From Oleidesulfovibrio alaskensis DSM 16109 (GTDB taxonomy: Bacteria; Desulfobacterota; Desulfovibrionia; Desulfovibrionales; Desulfovibrionaceae), in contig NZ_AXWQ01000004.1 of NCBI RefSeq assembly GCF_000482745.1, positions 62,001 through 126,000 on the forward strand: a stretch of 64,000 bases of DNA. The letters run 5' to 3'. Position numbers and translations under genes: made by a program. Below the pieces are notes generated by a model. The model did not search any database. It was not told the origin of the DNA and worked only from the letters and a program-made list of their open reading frames with translations. Below are positions 26,607 through 34,065 of this stretch, one piece after another. Every line of letters begins with the position of its first letter. Position 1 is the first letter of the stretch.

Positions 26607-27506
26607 TCATGATATAGGGGAAAGACTGCAGGAGTGGAGGACCTGCTCCCGACCGGACAGGAGTACGCGCAACGCTCCATCATGGCTCAAGCCCATTAAC
26701 CTGCCCGGACAGCTCCCTAAATCACTCCCGTGTATCATCACAACACGGCCTACCCAGGCAAGATACGCTTCCAAGCGACTGATCAAGCCATCTTCACTGA
26801 AGCGAAGAACCTCATTACGGTAGCAAAAAAAAGCACGGTCGACAAGCTGTCGCCACAATTCAAAAGGCGCGAAATCGAAACCCCTTGCAGCCAATCCGCA
26901 GGCGGGCACCGCAGCCCCCTCACGCAGGCAGTCTGCCCGGGGAAAGTGCGCTACATTTATACCTATTCCCACAAGCAGCGCACCGTTGCGATCTTCCAGC
27001 AGAATTCCTGCCATTTTGCAGTCGTCCAGCAGCAGATCATTGGGCCACTTCATGCGCACATCAATACCGCACATTTCAAACGCTCTGGCAAACACATAGC
27101 CCGCAACCAGCGAAGAAAGCGAATCAGGATAGTTTGAAGCGGCGGGAAAACGCAGCGCAGCATATATGTTGCCTGCCGGCGACACCCACTGACGGCGCAT
27201 CTGGCCTCTTCCTAACTGCTGCGAAACTGCAAGCACACTTGTCCACACCGGCAGTTCTCCGGCAGCGTGCAACGCATGAGCGGCATCCAGTGAAGACCCC
27301 ACTCCGTCGCAGATGAAAACCGCACCGCAACCGGGGCCACCGCTGGTGGCATATCCTTCATAAACTTCATTGCGGCACGGCTCAAAAGCGGGCAAAAGCC
27401 GCACGTCACGCTGCCAGAGGGCATGCGCTCCCCCGAGGGCCTCAGGGGCAAGAGGACGCATGCTGCAGCCCTGCAGCTTTGAAAGAATGTACACGGGAAA
27501 GGACAT
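26607..27506 (-). CDS. birA: Biotin--protein ligase (BirA without DNA-binding domain)
   Basis: Attaches biotin to the acceptor lysine of biotin enzymes. The protein of about 299 residues has the biotinyl-AMP loop GRGQMRRQWVSPAGNIYAAL near residue 107 and the catalytic KWPNDLLLDDCKMAGILLE near residue 165, followed by VGIGINV. There is no N-terminal helix-turn-helix, so it should not act as a biotin repressor; instead the first 65 or so residues are of unclear origin. The ATG at 27506 was chosen because GAGGTGG lies just upstream, over starts 5 and 10 codons earlier. The next gene on this strand is pyruvate carboxylase, the obvious substrate. Confidence 0.88.
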   Translation of the reverse strand: MSFPVYILSKLQGCSMRPLAPEALGGAHALWQRDVRLLPAFEPCRNEVYEGYATSGGPGCGAVFICDGVGSSLDAAHALHAAGELPVWTSVLAVSQQLGRGQMRRQWVSPAGNIYAALRFPAASNYPDSLSSLVAGYVFARAFEMCGIDVRMKWPNDLLLDDCKMAGILLEDRNGALLVGIGINVAHFPRADCLREGAAVPACGLAARGFDFAPFELWRQLVDRAFFCYRNEVLRFSEDGLISRLEAYLAWVGRVVMIHGSDLGSCPGRLMGLSHDGALRVLLSGREQVLHSCSLSPIS

Positions 27507-27547
27507 TACCACCTCATTCATACACGGAAAAAACACCCTGCGCGCAA

Positions 27548-27573
27548 CGCCGCGGCCCTTTTGTGCCGCGGCG
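27548..27573. repeat. 9-bp perfect inverted repeat between birA and the cca-type gene
   Basis: Arms CGCCGCGGC (27548-27556) and GCCGCGGCG (27565-27573) are separated by 8 bases (CCTTTTGT). The repeat sits in the 86-nt gap between the divergent starts and ends 20 nt before the start at 27593. It could be an operator or a hairpin in a leader; no T-run follows on either strand. Confidence 0.6.
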
Positions 27574-27592
27574 ATATATGGTACCGGAACCT

Positions 27593-28684
27593 ATGCAGAC
27601 ATTCCTTGTAGGCGGTGCGGTCCGCGACATGCTGCTGGGCAGAACTCCCCGCGAATACGATTATGTATTTTCCGGGTCGCTTGAAGAGTTTCTGCTGCGG
27701 CATAAAACAGCCCGCAGGGCCGGTACACAGTTTTCCATAGCCATCTACAACGGGCTGGAATTCGCCCCCATGCGCGGAAAGACCATACATGAGGATCTGG
27801 CTTCGCGCGACTTCACCGTCAATGCCATGGCGCTTGACGCCGACGGCAGACTGTTTGCCCATCCTGAAGCCCTGCGGGATCTGGCACTGCACAGACTGTC
27901 GCCCGCTTCATCTCATGCCCTTGCGGACGATCCGGTACGGCTGTTCAGAGCCGCAAGGTTCACAGCCGCCCTGCCCGGTTTTCACATTTCCGCAGACCTG
28001 AAGCGCGCCATGCGTACAGAAGCCGGTTCCGGCAAAATAATGGATGCAGCTCCGGAACGTATCGGCAGCGAAATTCACAAAGTACTGCACAGTGCACGGC
28101 CCGGCAACTTTCTGCGGACACTCAACGAGGCTGACTGCCTGACCGCATGGCTGCAGGAGTTCGCCCCTGCTGAAGAGGATGCAGCCGCGCTGCACCGTAC
28201 GGCAGATATCATGGACAGAGCGGCAGGCGTGCCCATGGCTGTATGGATGGCTCTGTGCCACGATTTGAACACAGGCGCAACGCAAAGTCCGTTACCCGCC
28301 GCAGCCCCAACGCCGGTGCGGAAACAGCCGCAGCACCATGCGGCAGCTCCGGCAGCCCGCAGATTCGCCATGCGCATCAAGGCCCCGAATTCCTTTGTAC
28401 GCGCTGCCGAGGTGGCCGCTTCATGCCACAAAGAAGGCATGCATTACCCCGCACTTAAGGCTGAAAGCCGTGTTTCGCTGCTCATGCGGCTGCATCTCGC
28501 CGCATTACTCGATGATTTCTTTACCTTCATCCTAGCTGTCACCGGCAGTGACTTTCGCAGACCGGCAGCGGAAGAACTCGATATCCTGCTGCGGGTAAAA
28601 CTGCCCCCGGACCAGCAGGGACGGGGGCCCGAATCGGGACGCCTGCTGCACCGCATGCGCTGCGAGGCACTGCAGAGCCGTTGA
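27593..28684 (+). CDS. CCA-adding/poly(A) polymerase family nucleotidyltransferase
   Basis: Class II nucleotidyltransferase of about 363 residues, resembling E. coli CCA-adding enzyme in layout: head domain with FLVGGAVRDMLLGRTPREYDYV at the very start, then SRDFTVNAMALDADG, DDPVRLFRAARFTA and a C-terminal HD-like domain (ALCHDLNTGATQ, then RIKAPNSFVRAAEVAASCHK). Two deviations are visible: the metal-binding D-x-D of the head reads E-Y-D, and the HD motif reads HDLNTG instead of HDLGKG. It may add CCA or A residues to RNA; which one cannot be told. The ATG at 27593 gives the family N-terminus but has no clear Shine-Dalgarno sequence; ATG at 27578 is possible. It is divergent from birA. Confidence 0.82.
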   Translation: MQTFLVGGAVRDMLLGRTPREYDYVFSGSLEEFLLRHKTARRAGTQFSIAIYNGLEFAPMRGKTIHEDLASRDFTVNAMALDADGRLFAHPEALRDLALHRLSPASSHALADDPVRLFRAARFTAALPGFHISADLKRAMRTEAGSGKIMDAAPERIGSEIHKVLHSARPGNFLRTLNEADCLTAWLQEFAPAEEDAAALHRTADIMDRAAGVPMAVWMALCHDLNTGATQSPLPAAAPTPVRKQPQHHAAAPAARRFAMRIKAPNSFVRAAEVAASCHKEGMHYPALKAESRVSLLMRLHLAALLDDFFTFILAVTGSDFRRPAAEELDILLRVKLPPDQQGRGPESGRLLHRMRCEALQSR

Positions 28685-28950
28685 ACAGAGTGCTGCCCCG
28701 GCGCAATGCCGCCTCCGTACGCAGCCAAAGACAGCCATACCCCAAACGGCAGGTACCGGTCCGCAGAAAAGCCGGCTGAAAAGATGCCCCTTCTTTTTCC
28801 CAGTGTCACGCGCACCGCACGGCCCATCCTGCTTGACCGCCGCCCTGCTTTGGTGCAGACAAACAGTTTACGTCCGTTTCAGTACGGGCATCCTGCTATA
28901 TCTCGGTAGACATATTAATTTTCTGGAAAGCGCCAGAGGGAGACAACGGC

Positions 28951-30252
28951 ATGATTTATGATGTGGACCGCGAAACACTGCCGCGGGAAGAGCTTGAAGC
29001 TCTTCAGGTGAGGCGTCTGAAAAACCTTTGTGAACGGGTTTATGCGAATGTGCCCCATTACAGACGCAAGTTTGACGAAGCGGGAATAACCCCTGCGGAC
29101 ATCAAAAGCCTTTCCGACCTCAAGTATCTGCCGTTTACCGAGAAGCAGGACCTACGCAACAACTATCCTTACGGCCTGTTTGCCGTGCCAAAGGAGCACA
29201 TCGTGCGCCTGCACGCCTCCAGCGGCACCACAGGCAAAGCCACTGTAGTGGGCTATACCGCGCGCGATCTCAACAACTGGGCTGAAATGATGGCACGCAG
29301 CTTCACCGCGGGCGGACTTTCCAGCCGCGACCTGATCCATAACGCATACGGTTACGGCCTGTTCACGGGCGGGCTGGGAGCGCATTACGGTGCCGAAAAG
29401 CTCGGCGCAACGGTCATTCCGGTATCCGGCGGCAACACCAAAAGGCAGGTGGTTCTGCTGCGCGATTTCGGGGCCACAGCCATCTGCTGTACCCCTTCGT
29501 ACAGCCTGTATCTGTACGAAGCCGCGCTGGAAGCCGGCATCGACATGCGCGAACTGCCGCTGCGCATCGGTATTTTCGGCGCAGAGCCGTGGACCGATGA
29601 AATGCGCCACGACATCGAACAGAAAATGGGCATCTCGGCCGTCAACATATACGGTCTGTCAGAAATCATGGGGCCGGGAGTCTCCATGGAATGTGAAGAC
29701 GCCAAAGACGGCATGCACATATGGGAAGACCACTTCCTGCCTGAGATAATAGACCCCGTCACGGGCGAACAGCTGCCCGCCGGACAGCAGGGCGAACTGG
29801 TCATCACCACGCTGACCAAAGAAGGCATTCCGCTTATCCGTTACCGCACACGTGACATCAGCATGCTGAATTACACCCCATGCTGCTGCGGCAGAACCCA
29901 TGTACGTATGAAGCGTGTCATGGGCCGCAGCGACGACATGCTGATTATCCGCGGGGTCAATGTATTCCCCTCGCAGATCGAGTCCATTCTGCTGGAAACT
30001 GAAGGAGCCTCTCCGCACTATCAGATAGTTGTCAAACGGGATGGCAATCTGGATATCATGGAAGTGCATGTTGAAGTTTCGGAAAATCTGTTTTCGGACG
30101 AAATCAAAAACCTCCAGCGGCTTGAAAGCCGCATTCAGAAAACCATCAAGGAATTCCTCGGCGTCACAGCCAGGGTACGCCTTGTGGACCCCCGCTCGAT
30201 CCAGCGTTCGGAAGGCAAAGCCAAACGGGTTCTCGACCTGCGCAACGAATAA
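28951..30252 (+). CDS. Phenylacetate--CoA ligase family enzyme (PaaK-like)
   Basis: Adenylate-forming enzyme of 433 residues that activates an aryl acid to its CoA thioester. It has the AMP-binding loop HASSGTTGKATVVGYT, GIFGAEPWTDEMR, the adenine-site YGLSEIMGPGVSMECE and RYRTRDIS, and the C-terminal hinge and lysine region (GRSDDMLIIRGVNVFPSQIE, then SEGKAKRV). In anaerobes such enzymes often lie beside indolepyruvate oxidoreductase and an ACT-domain gene, suggesting aryl acetates from aromatic amino acids as substrates; an ACT gene is nearby (32126) but no iorAB. A GAGGGAG site precedes the ATG. A bidirectional terminator follows. The substrate is inferred. Confidence 0.88.
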   Translation: MIYDVDRETLPREELEALQVRRLKNLCERVYANVPHYRRKFDEAGITPADIKSLSDLKYLPFTEKQDLRNNYPYGLFAVPKEHIVRLHASSGTTGKATVVGYTARDLNNWAEMMARSFTAGGLSSRDLIHNAYGYGLFTGGLGAHYGAEKLGATVIPVSGGNTKRQVVLLRDFGATAICCTPSYSLYLYEAALEAGIDMRELPLRIGIFGAEPWTDEMRHDIEQKMGISAVNIYGLSEIMGPGVSMECEDAKDGMHIWEDHFLPEIIDPVTGEQLPAGQQGELVITTLTKEGIPLIRYRTRDISMLNYTPCCCGRTHVRMKRVMGRSDDMLIIRGVNVFPSQIESILLETEGASPHYQIVVKRDGNLDIMEVHVEVSENLFSDEIKNLQRLESRIQKTIKEFLGVTARVRLVDPRSIQRSEGKAKRVLDLRNE

Positions 30253-30266
30253 CATTCCGGCAGCTC

Positions 30267-30308
30267 GGCCATAAAAAAGGGAAGCATCTGCTTCCCTTTT
30301 TTATGGCC
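30267..30308. terminator. Bidirectional intrinsic terminator between two convergent genes
   Basis: A perfect 19-bp inverted repeat (GGCCATAAAAAAGGGAAGC and its complement) with an ATCT loop has A-runs and T-runs on opposite sides, so it can stop transcription from the PaaK-like gene (plus) and from the ferredoxin gene (minus). Confidence 0.95.
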
Positions 30309-30340
30309 GCATGACAGCAGCCGGTAAACGGACAACACGG

Positions 30341-30847
30341 TCATTTTTTTCTGGCCGGCGGCCGGATATGGGCCATGACCCGTTCATAAGCCCGGCGTGA
30401 CTCTTCAGTCTCCATGTCAGGAACAGTGTCCCTGTCAACCAGCATGATGGCCTCGCACGGGCACATTTCCACACAGGCAGGCTCAAGCCCCACATCCCGT
30501 CTGGAAGCACACAGGTCACATTTTTGCACCGTGACACCGAGATCAGTGGCAAAAAAAGCGGCATACGGACACGCCAGAATACAGTTGCGGGTTTCGCACC
30601 CGCGGCACAGCAGCGGCTGCAGCACAACGGCTCCGTCTCTGTCACGCATCAGCGCCCCGCGGTTGCACACTTTCATGCAATGTGCCTGTTCGCAGTGCTT
30701 GCAGTACAGAGGAACCATGATGCCTTCAACTGTACGAGTCATGGCTATGCGCGGCGTATCGTACAAAAATTTACAGACAGCCTCGCAACTTTCACAGCCG
30801 ATACAGCGGCTGTAATCAATAAAAAGAGTTTTCCCTTCACAGGACAT
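30341..30847 (-). CDS. Electron-transfer protein with four [4Fe-4S] clusters (HycB/FdhB/CooF type)
   Basis: Ferredoxin-like subunit of 168 residues with sixteen cysteines in four sets: CIGCESCEAVC (residues 15 to 25), CKHCEQAHCMKVC, CRGCETRNCILAC and CDLCASRR...CVEMCPC. This pattern is that of the beta subunits that serve molybdopterin oxidoreductases, hydrogenases and CO dehydrogenase. There is no signal peptide or membrane segment, so it is cytoplasmic. GGAGG precedes the ATG at 30847. It follows the GltD-like FAD gene by 26 nt, so the two are co-transcribed. A molybdopterin oxidoreductase without its own Fe-S subunit lies 3.2 kb away on the other strand, a probable partner by inference. 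Confidence 0.86.
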   Translation of the reverse strand: MSCEGKTLFIDYSRCIGCESCEAVCKFLYDTPRIAMTRTVEGIMVPLYCKHCEQAHCMKVCNRGALMRDRDGAVVLQPLLCRGCETRNCILACPYAAFFATDLGVTVQKCDLCASRRDVGLEPACVEMCPCEAIMLVDRDTVPDMETEESRRAYERVMAHIRPPARKK

Positions 30848-30873
30848 TACATTGAGCCTCCGGGCTATGCTGG

Positions 30874-31932
30874 CTAGGGGACAATTCTGTCCTCGTCGTA
30901 TCTGTATTCGCCCTCGCGGTTCTGCGCCTTCAGGTCAAGCCAGTTGGTCAGTGATCGCGAAGCCCGCAAACCGCTGTAGACAGCCTTGCCTATCTTGCTG
31001 GGGCCTGTCAGCACATCTCCGGCGACAAACACGTTCTCTATACTGGTCATATGAAGCCAGCGCACTTCGCCTTTGCGTACGTTTTCTAGCCCCAGTTCCT
31101 GCTGAAAGGGAGGAGTGGGAATTTCACCGATGGCAGTTATAAGCATGTCCACATCCAGATGCTCCGCCTCGCCGGTCATACCGTTGGCAAGCTCCAGCCG
31201 CTGCACGCCGCATTCACCTTCCACCCGCAGCGGTGTGCGCCGCTCAAGCCATTCGGCGCCCATCTCGCAGATGCGGTCAATCTCGAAACTGCCGCAGGGG
31301 GCCTCGCGGGCTGTCCGTCTGTATATCATGTATATTTTGGCGGCACCAAGCGCATGGGCACTGTCCACCACGTCAACGGCGGAATGACCGGCACCGACCA
31401 CAGCCACGCGCTTTCCGCGCACATCGGGCATGGTGACATTGGGCGAGGCATATTTTGCCGCCCTGATGGGAAACAAAAACTCAAGGCCGGAATGCACTCC
31501 CGCCAGATTTTCCCCGGGAATACCGAGCTTTCGGGACTTCCATGAACCGGTACAGATCATGACCGCATCATGCTCTTCCACAAGCTCGCCGAGGCCGCGG
31601 ATATCACAGGAAAAGTGATCGCCTTCCTCTTCATGCAACGGAGCACTGCAGCATATTTTTGTCTTTGTGCGGAACACAACTCCGAACTGCCGTTCCATGC
31701 GCCGCACACCTGCCCGGATACGTTCAGGCGGAATACGCTTTCTGGGAATGCCGAACACCATCAATCCTCCGGGTTGCGGCAGTTTATCGTACACCACAAC
31801 CTCGTATCCCAGACAGGCCAGATATCCGCAGGCGGCAAGTCCGGAGGGGCCTGCACCTATAATGCCCACTTTGCGGCCGTTGGGCGGTAGCGGGGATTTT
31901 CTTAAAAAAGCAAAATTCATGGGATTGGACAT
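30874..31932 (-). CDS. GltD-like FAD/NAD(P)H oxidoreductase lacking the N-terminal Fe-S domain
   Basis: Flavoprotein of 352 residues related to the small subunit of glutamate synthase and to NfnB. It has the FAD motif VGIIGAGPSGLAACGYLACL, the family stretch QPGGLMVFGIPRKRIP, the NAD(P)H motif VAVVGAGHSAVDVVDSAHAL followed by YRRT, and the second FAD motif NVFVAGDVLTGPSKIG. The two-cluster N-terminal domain of GltD is missing; the separate ferredoxin encoded 26 nt downstream may replace it. GGAG lies before the ATG at 31932. There is no gltB nearby, so it is unlikely to be glutamate synthase. It probably passes electrons between NAD(P)H and the four-cluster ferredoxin. Confidence 0.85.
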   Translation of the reverse strand: MSNPMNFAFLRKSPLPPNGRKVGIIGAGPSGLAACGYLACLGYEVVVYDKLPQPGGLMVFGIPRKRIPPERIRAGVRRMERQFGVVFRTKTKICCSAPLHEEEGDHFSCDIRGLGELVEEHDAVMICTGSWKSRKLGIPGENLAGVHSGLEFLFPIRAAKYASPNVTMPDVRGKRVAVVGAGHSAVDVVDSAHALGAAKIYMIYRRTAREAPCGSFEIDRICEMGAEWLERRTPLRVEGECGVQRLELANGMTGEAEHLDVDMLITAIGEIPTPPFQQELGLENVRKGEVRWLHMTSIENVFVAGDVLTGPSKIGKAVYSGLRASRSLTNWLDLKAQNREGEYRYDEDRIVP

Positions 31933-32125
31933 AAATTCTCCGTACTGCGCCGTTTATCATGGGTCAAAACGACTGATCGGCCATACAGTATATCCAAGCA
32001 GCGGGCATGCGCAACCCCGCGCCGTGTGCTCTTGTCATCGGCGAAGGGGAATGATACTGAAATGAAAAGAGAAGAGGACGCCCCTGTGCGTTTATGACAT
32101 ACAACTCAAACGGGACTGACCAGCC

Positions 32126-32557
32126 ATGAAAGTCGAACAGATCTCTGTTTTTCTCGAAAACAAGGCAGGCCGTCTGGCCGAAGTGACAAACGCTCTTGCC
32201 GACGCAAACATCAACCTGCGTGCGCTGTCACTGGCAGACACCTCGGACTTCGGCATCCTGCGCATGATTGTGGCCGACCACGAGAAAGCCAAACAGGTAC
32301 TGAAAGACAAAGGCTTCACCGTGGGCCGCACCACAGTTGTCGCTGTGGAGGTTCCTGACCAGCCCGGCGGGCTCAACGATATTCTGCAGACCCTTTCCGA
32401 CAGCAAGGTCAATGTGGAATACATGTATGCCTATGTACAGCCCGGCGGCACCAACGCCGTGCTCATTTTCCGGTTCGACAGAACCGATCAGGCCATTGAA
32501 GTGCTTACCGGCAAAGGCTTTACCGTCATTCCCGGTGACAAACTGTACAACGGGTAA
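32126..32557 (+). CDS. Double ACT-domain protein
   Basis: A 143-residue protein consisting of two ACT domains, the first from VEQISVFLENKAGRLAEVTN and the second from TTVVAVEVPDQPGGLNDILQ. ACT domains bind amino acids and regulate partners. Stand-alone double-ACT proteins of this type are often found beside PaaK-like ligases and indolepyruvate oxidoreductase, and may sense aromatic or branched-chain amino acids. Here the PaaK-like gene is 1.9 kb upstream on the same strand with two opposite genes between. The ribosome binding site is weak. A strong terminator follows the gene by 28 nt. Confidence 0.88.
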   Translation: MKVEQISVFLENKAGRLAEVTNALADANINLRALSLADTSDFGILRMIVADHEKAKQVLKDKGFTVGRTTVVAVEVPDQPGGLNDILQTLSDSKVNVEYMYAYVQPGGTNAVLIFRFDRTDQAIEVLTGKGFTVIPGDKLYNG

Positions 32558-32584
32558 CACCGACGAGCACACGCATCATCAACG

Positions 32585-32609
32585 GGCCGGAACACTCCGG
32601 CCTTTTTTT
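32585..32609 (+). terminator. Intrinsic terminator between the ACT gene and rtcB
   Basis: A perfect 7-bp stem GGCCGGA / TCCGGCC with an ACAC loop is followed by seven T residues (32603-32609). Only 15 nt separate the T-run from the rtcB start at 32625, too few for a promoter, so rtcB transcripts must pass this element. Confidence 0.93.
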
Positions 32610-32624
32610 ATTCACGGAGCATGT

Positions 32625-34061
32625 ATGTCCCCGCGCAACCAGAACATCCGGCCGGTCAGAAAGGCGGAGAACCGCTGGCGCATCTACCCGGTCGGTACCA
32701 TGAGAGTACCCGTGGACATTTTTGCTTCGGAAGCTCTCATATCGGTCATGGATACGGAAACAATACACCAGCTGACAACTGCAGCCAGTCTGCCCGGTGT
32801 CGCCGGTTCCGTCATATGCATGCCCGATGCCCACTCAGGTTATGGATTTCCCATCGGGTGTGTGGCCGGATTCTGTGCCGGTAAAGAAGGAATTATTTCC
32901 GCCGGCGGTGTGGGATACGACATCGGGTGCGGTGTGCGCACTCTGCTGACAGATATACCTGCCGCAGAAGTGTATGCGCGGCGCGGCGAAATTGCGGACG
33001 CTCTGTTCCGTGCCATTCCAGCGGGGCTGAAAGGAAGCAGTCATATTTCGCTTAACGCATACGAAATAAAACAGATATTGCATGAAGGCGCCGCATGGGC
33101 CGTACGCAACGGCATGGGCGAAAAGGAGGACTTGTGGCATACAGAAGAAAACGGCTGCGTTGCCGGAGCTGATGCAGCACAGGTCTCGACCGAAGCCCGG
33201 CAAAGACTCACCGGCCAGCTGGGTACTCTGGGGTCAGGCAACCATTATCTTGAAATCCAGATTGTCGACAGCATCCACGATACCGCTGCAGCGGCGCATT
33301 TCGGTCTTGCAGAAAACCAGATTGCCATCAGCATCCACAGCGGCTCACGGGGCACAGGACACCAGATTGCCACTGACTACATAAAAGCCATGCAAAACGC
33401 CCTGCCCGACGGCCACCCCGCACCGGATCCTTCTCTGGCTTACGCCCCGCTGACATCAGACCTCGGCCGCCGCTATCTGGCCGCCATGAAAGCCGGCCGG
33501 AACTGCGCGCTGGCTAACAGGCAAACCATTGCCCACATGGTGCGCAAAACGTTTCTGCGGTTGTTCCCCTCCTGCCGTATCACCCAGCTGTATGATGTTT
33601 CGCACAACACCTGCAATGAAGAACACCACGTCATCGAGGGCCAGAGCAGACGGCTTTTTGTACACCGCAAAGGAGCCACTCGTGCTCTGCCTTCCGGCCA
33701 TGCAGCCCTCGGCCCCCTGTTCGATGCAACGGGACAGCCTGTGCTTGTGGGCGGCAGCATGGGCACAGCATCATGGATATTATGTGCCGCCCGGGGAGCA
33801 GAGGCCAGCATGTACTCGGCCAATCACGGCGCCGGCAGACTGCTCAGCCGCGCTCAGGCACGCAAACGCCAGCAACCCCGCAGTCTTATGGATGCACTGA
33901 AGCATGCCGGAATCTCGGTAAGAACACACAGCCCGCAACTGCTGGCGGAAGAGGCTCCCTTGGCCTATAAGGATGTGGACCATGTGACTGATACGGCCTG
34001 CGCGACAGGCATTGCCCGCAAAGTGGCAAGACTGCGCCCTCTGATCTGCATAAAAGGATAA
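32625..34061 (+). CDS. rtcB: RtcB-type RNA ligase
   Basis: GTP-dependent ligase that joins 2',3'-cyclic-phosphate (or 3'-phosphate) and 5'-hydroxyl RNA ends, used in RNA repair. The 478-residue protein has the family marks GGVGYDIGCGVR (with the metal-binding Cys), LGTLGSGNHYLEIQ, SIHSGSRGTGHQIATDY, YDVSHNTCNEEHH, HRKGATRALPSGH, VGGSMGTASWIL and the guanylated His in SANHGAGRLLSR. All catalytic residues I know are present. The usual PDVHQG is PDAHSG here. GGAG precedes the ATG at 32625. No archease or rtcR lies next to it. The molybdopterin oxidoreductase gene starts 4 nt after its stop, and a terminator lies directly before it. Confidence 0.9.
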   Translation: MSPRNQNIRPVRKAENRWRIYPVGTMRVPVDIFASEALISVMDTETIHQLTTAASLPGVAGSVICMPDAHSGYGFPIGCVAGFCAGKEGIISAGGVGYDIGCGVRTLLTDIPAAEVYARRGEIADALFRAIPAGLKGSSHISLNAYEIKQILHEGAAWAVRNGMGEKEDLWHTEENGCVAGADAAQVSTEARQRLTGQLGTLGSGNHYLEIQIVDSIHDTAAAAHFGLAENQIAISIHSGSRGTGHQIATDYIKAMQNALPDGHPAPDPSLAYAPLTSDLGRRYLAAMKAGRNCALANRQTIAHMVRKTFLRLFPSCRITQLYDVSHNTCNEEHHVIEGQSRRLFVHRKGATRALPSGHAALGPLFDATGQPVLVGGSMGTASWILCAARGAEASMYSANHGAGRLLSRAQARKRQQPRSLMDALKHAGISVRTHSPQLLAEEAPLAYKDVDHVTDTACATGIARKVARLRPLICIKG

Positions 34062-34065
34062 CGAC

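Noticed and set aside
28685..28950. 266-nt gap before the PaaK-like gene examined for tRNA, small gene or riboswitch
   Set aside because: No cloverleaf, no start with ribosome binding site other than that of the PaaK-like gene, and no strong hairpin.
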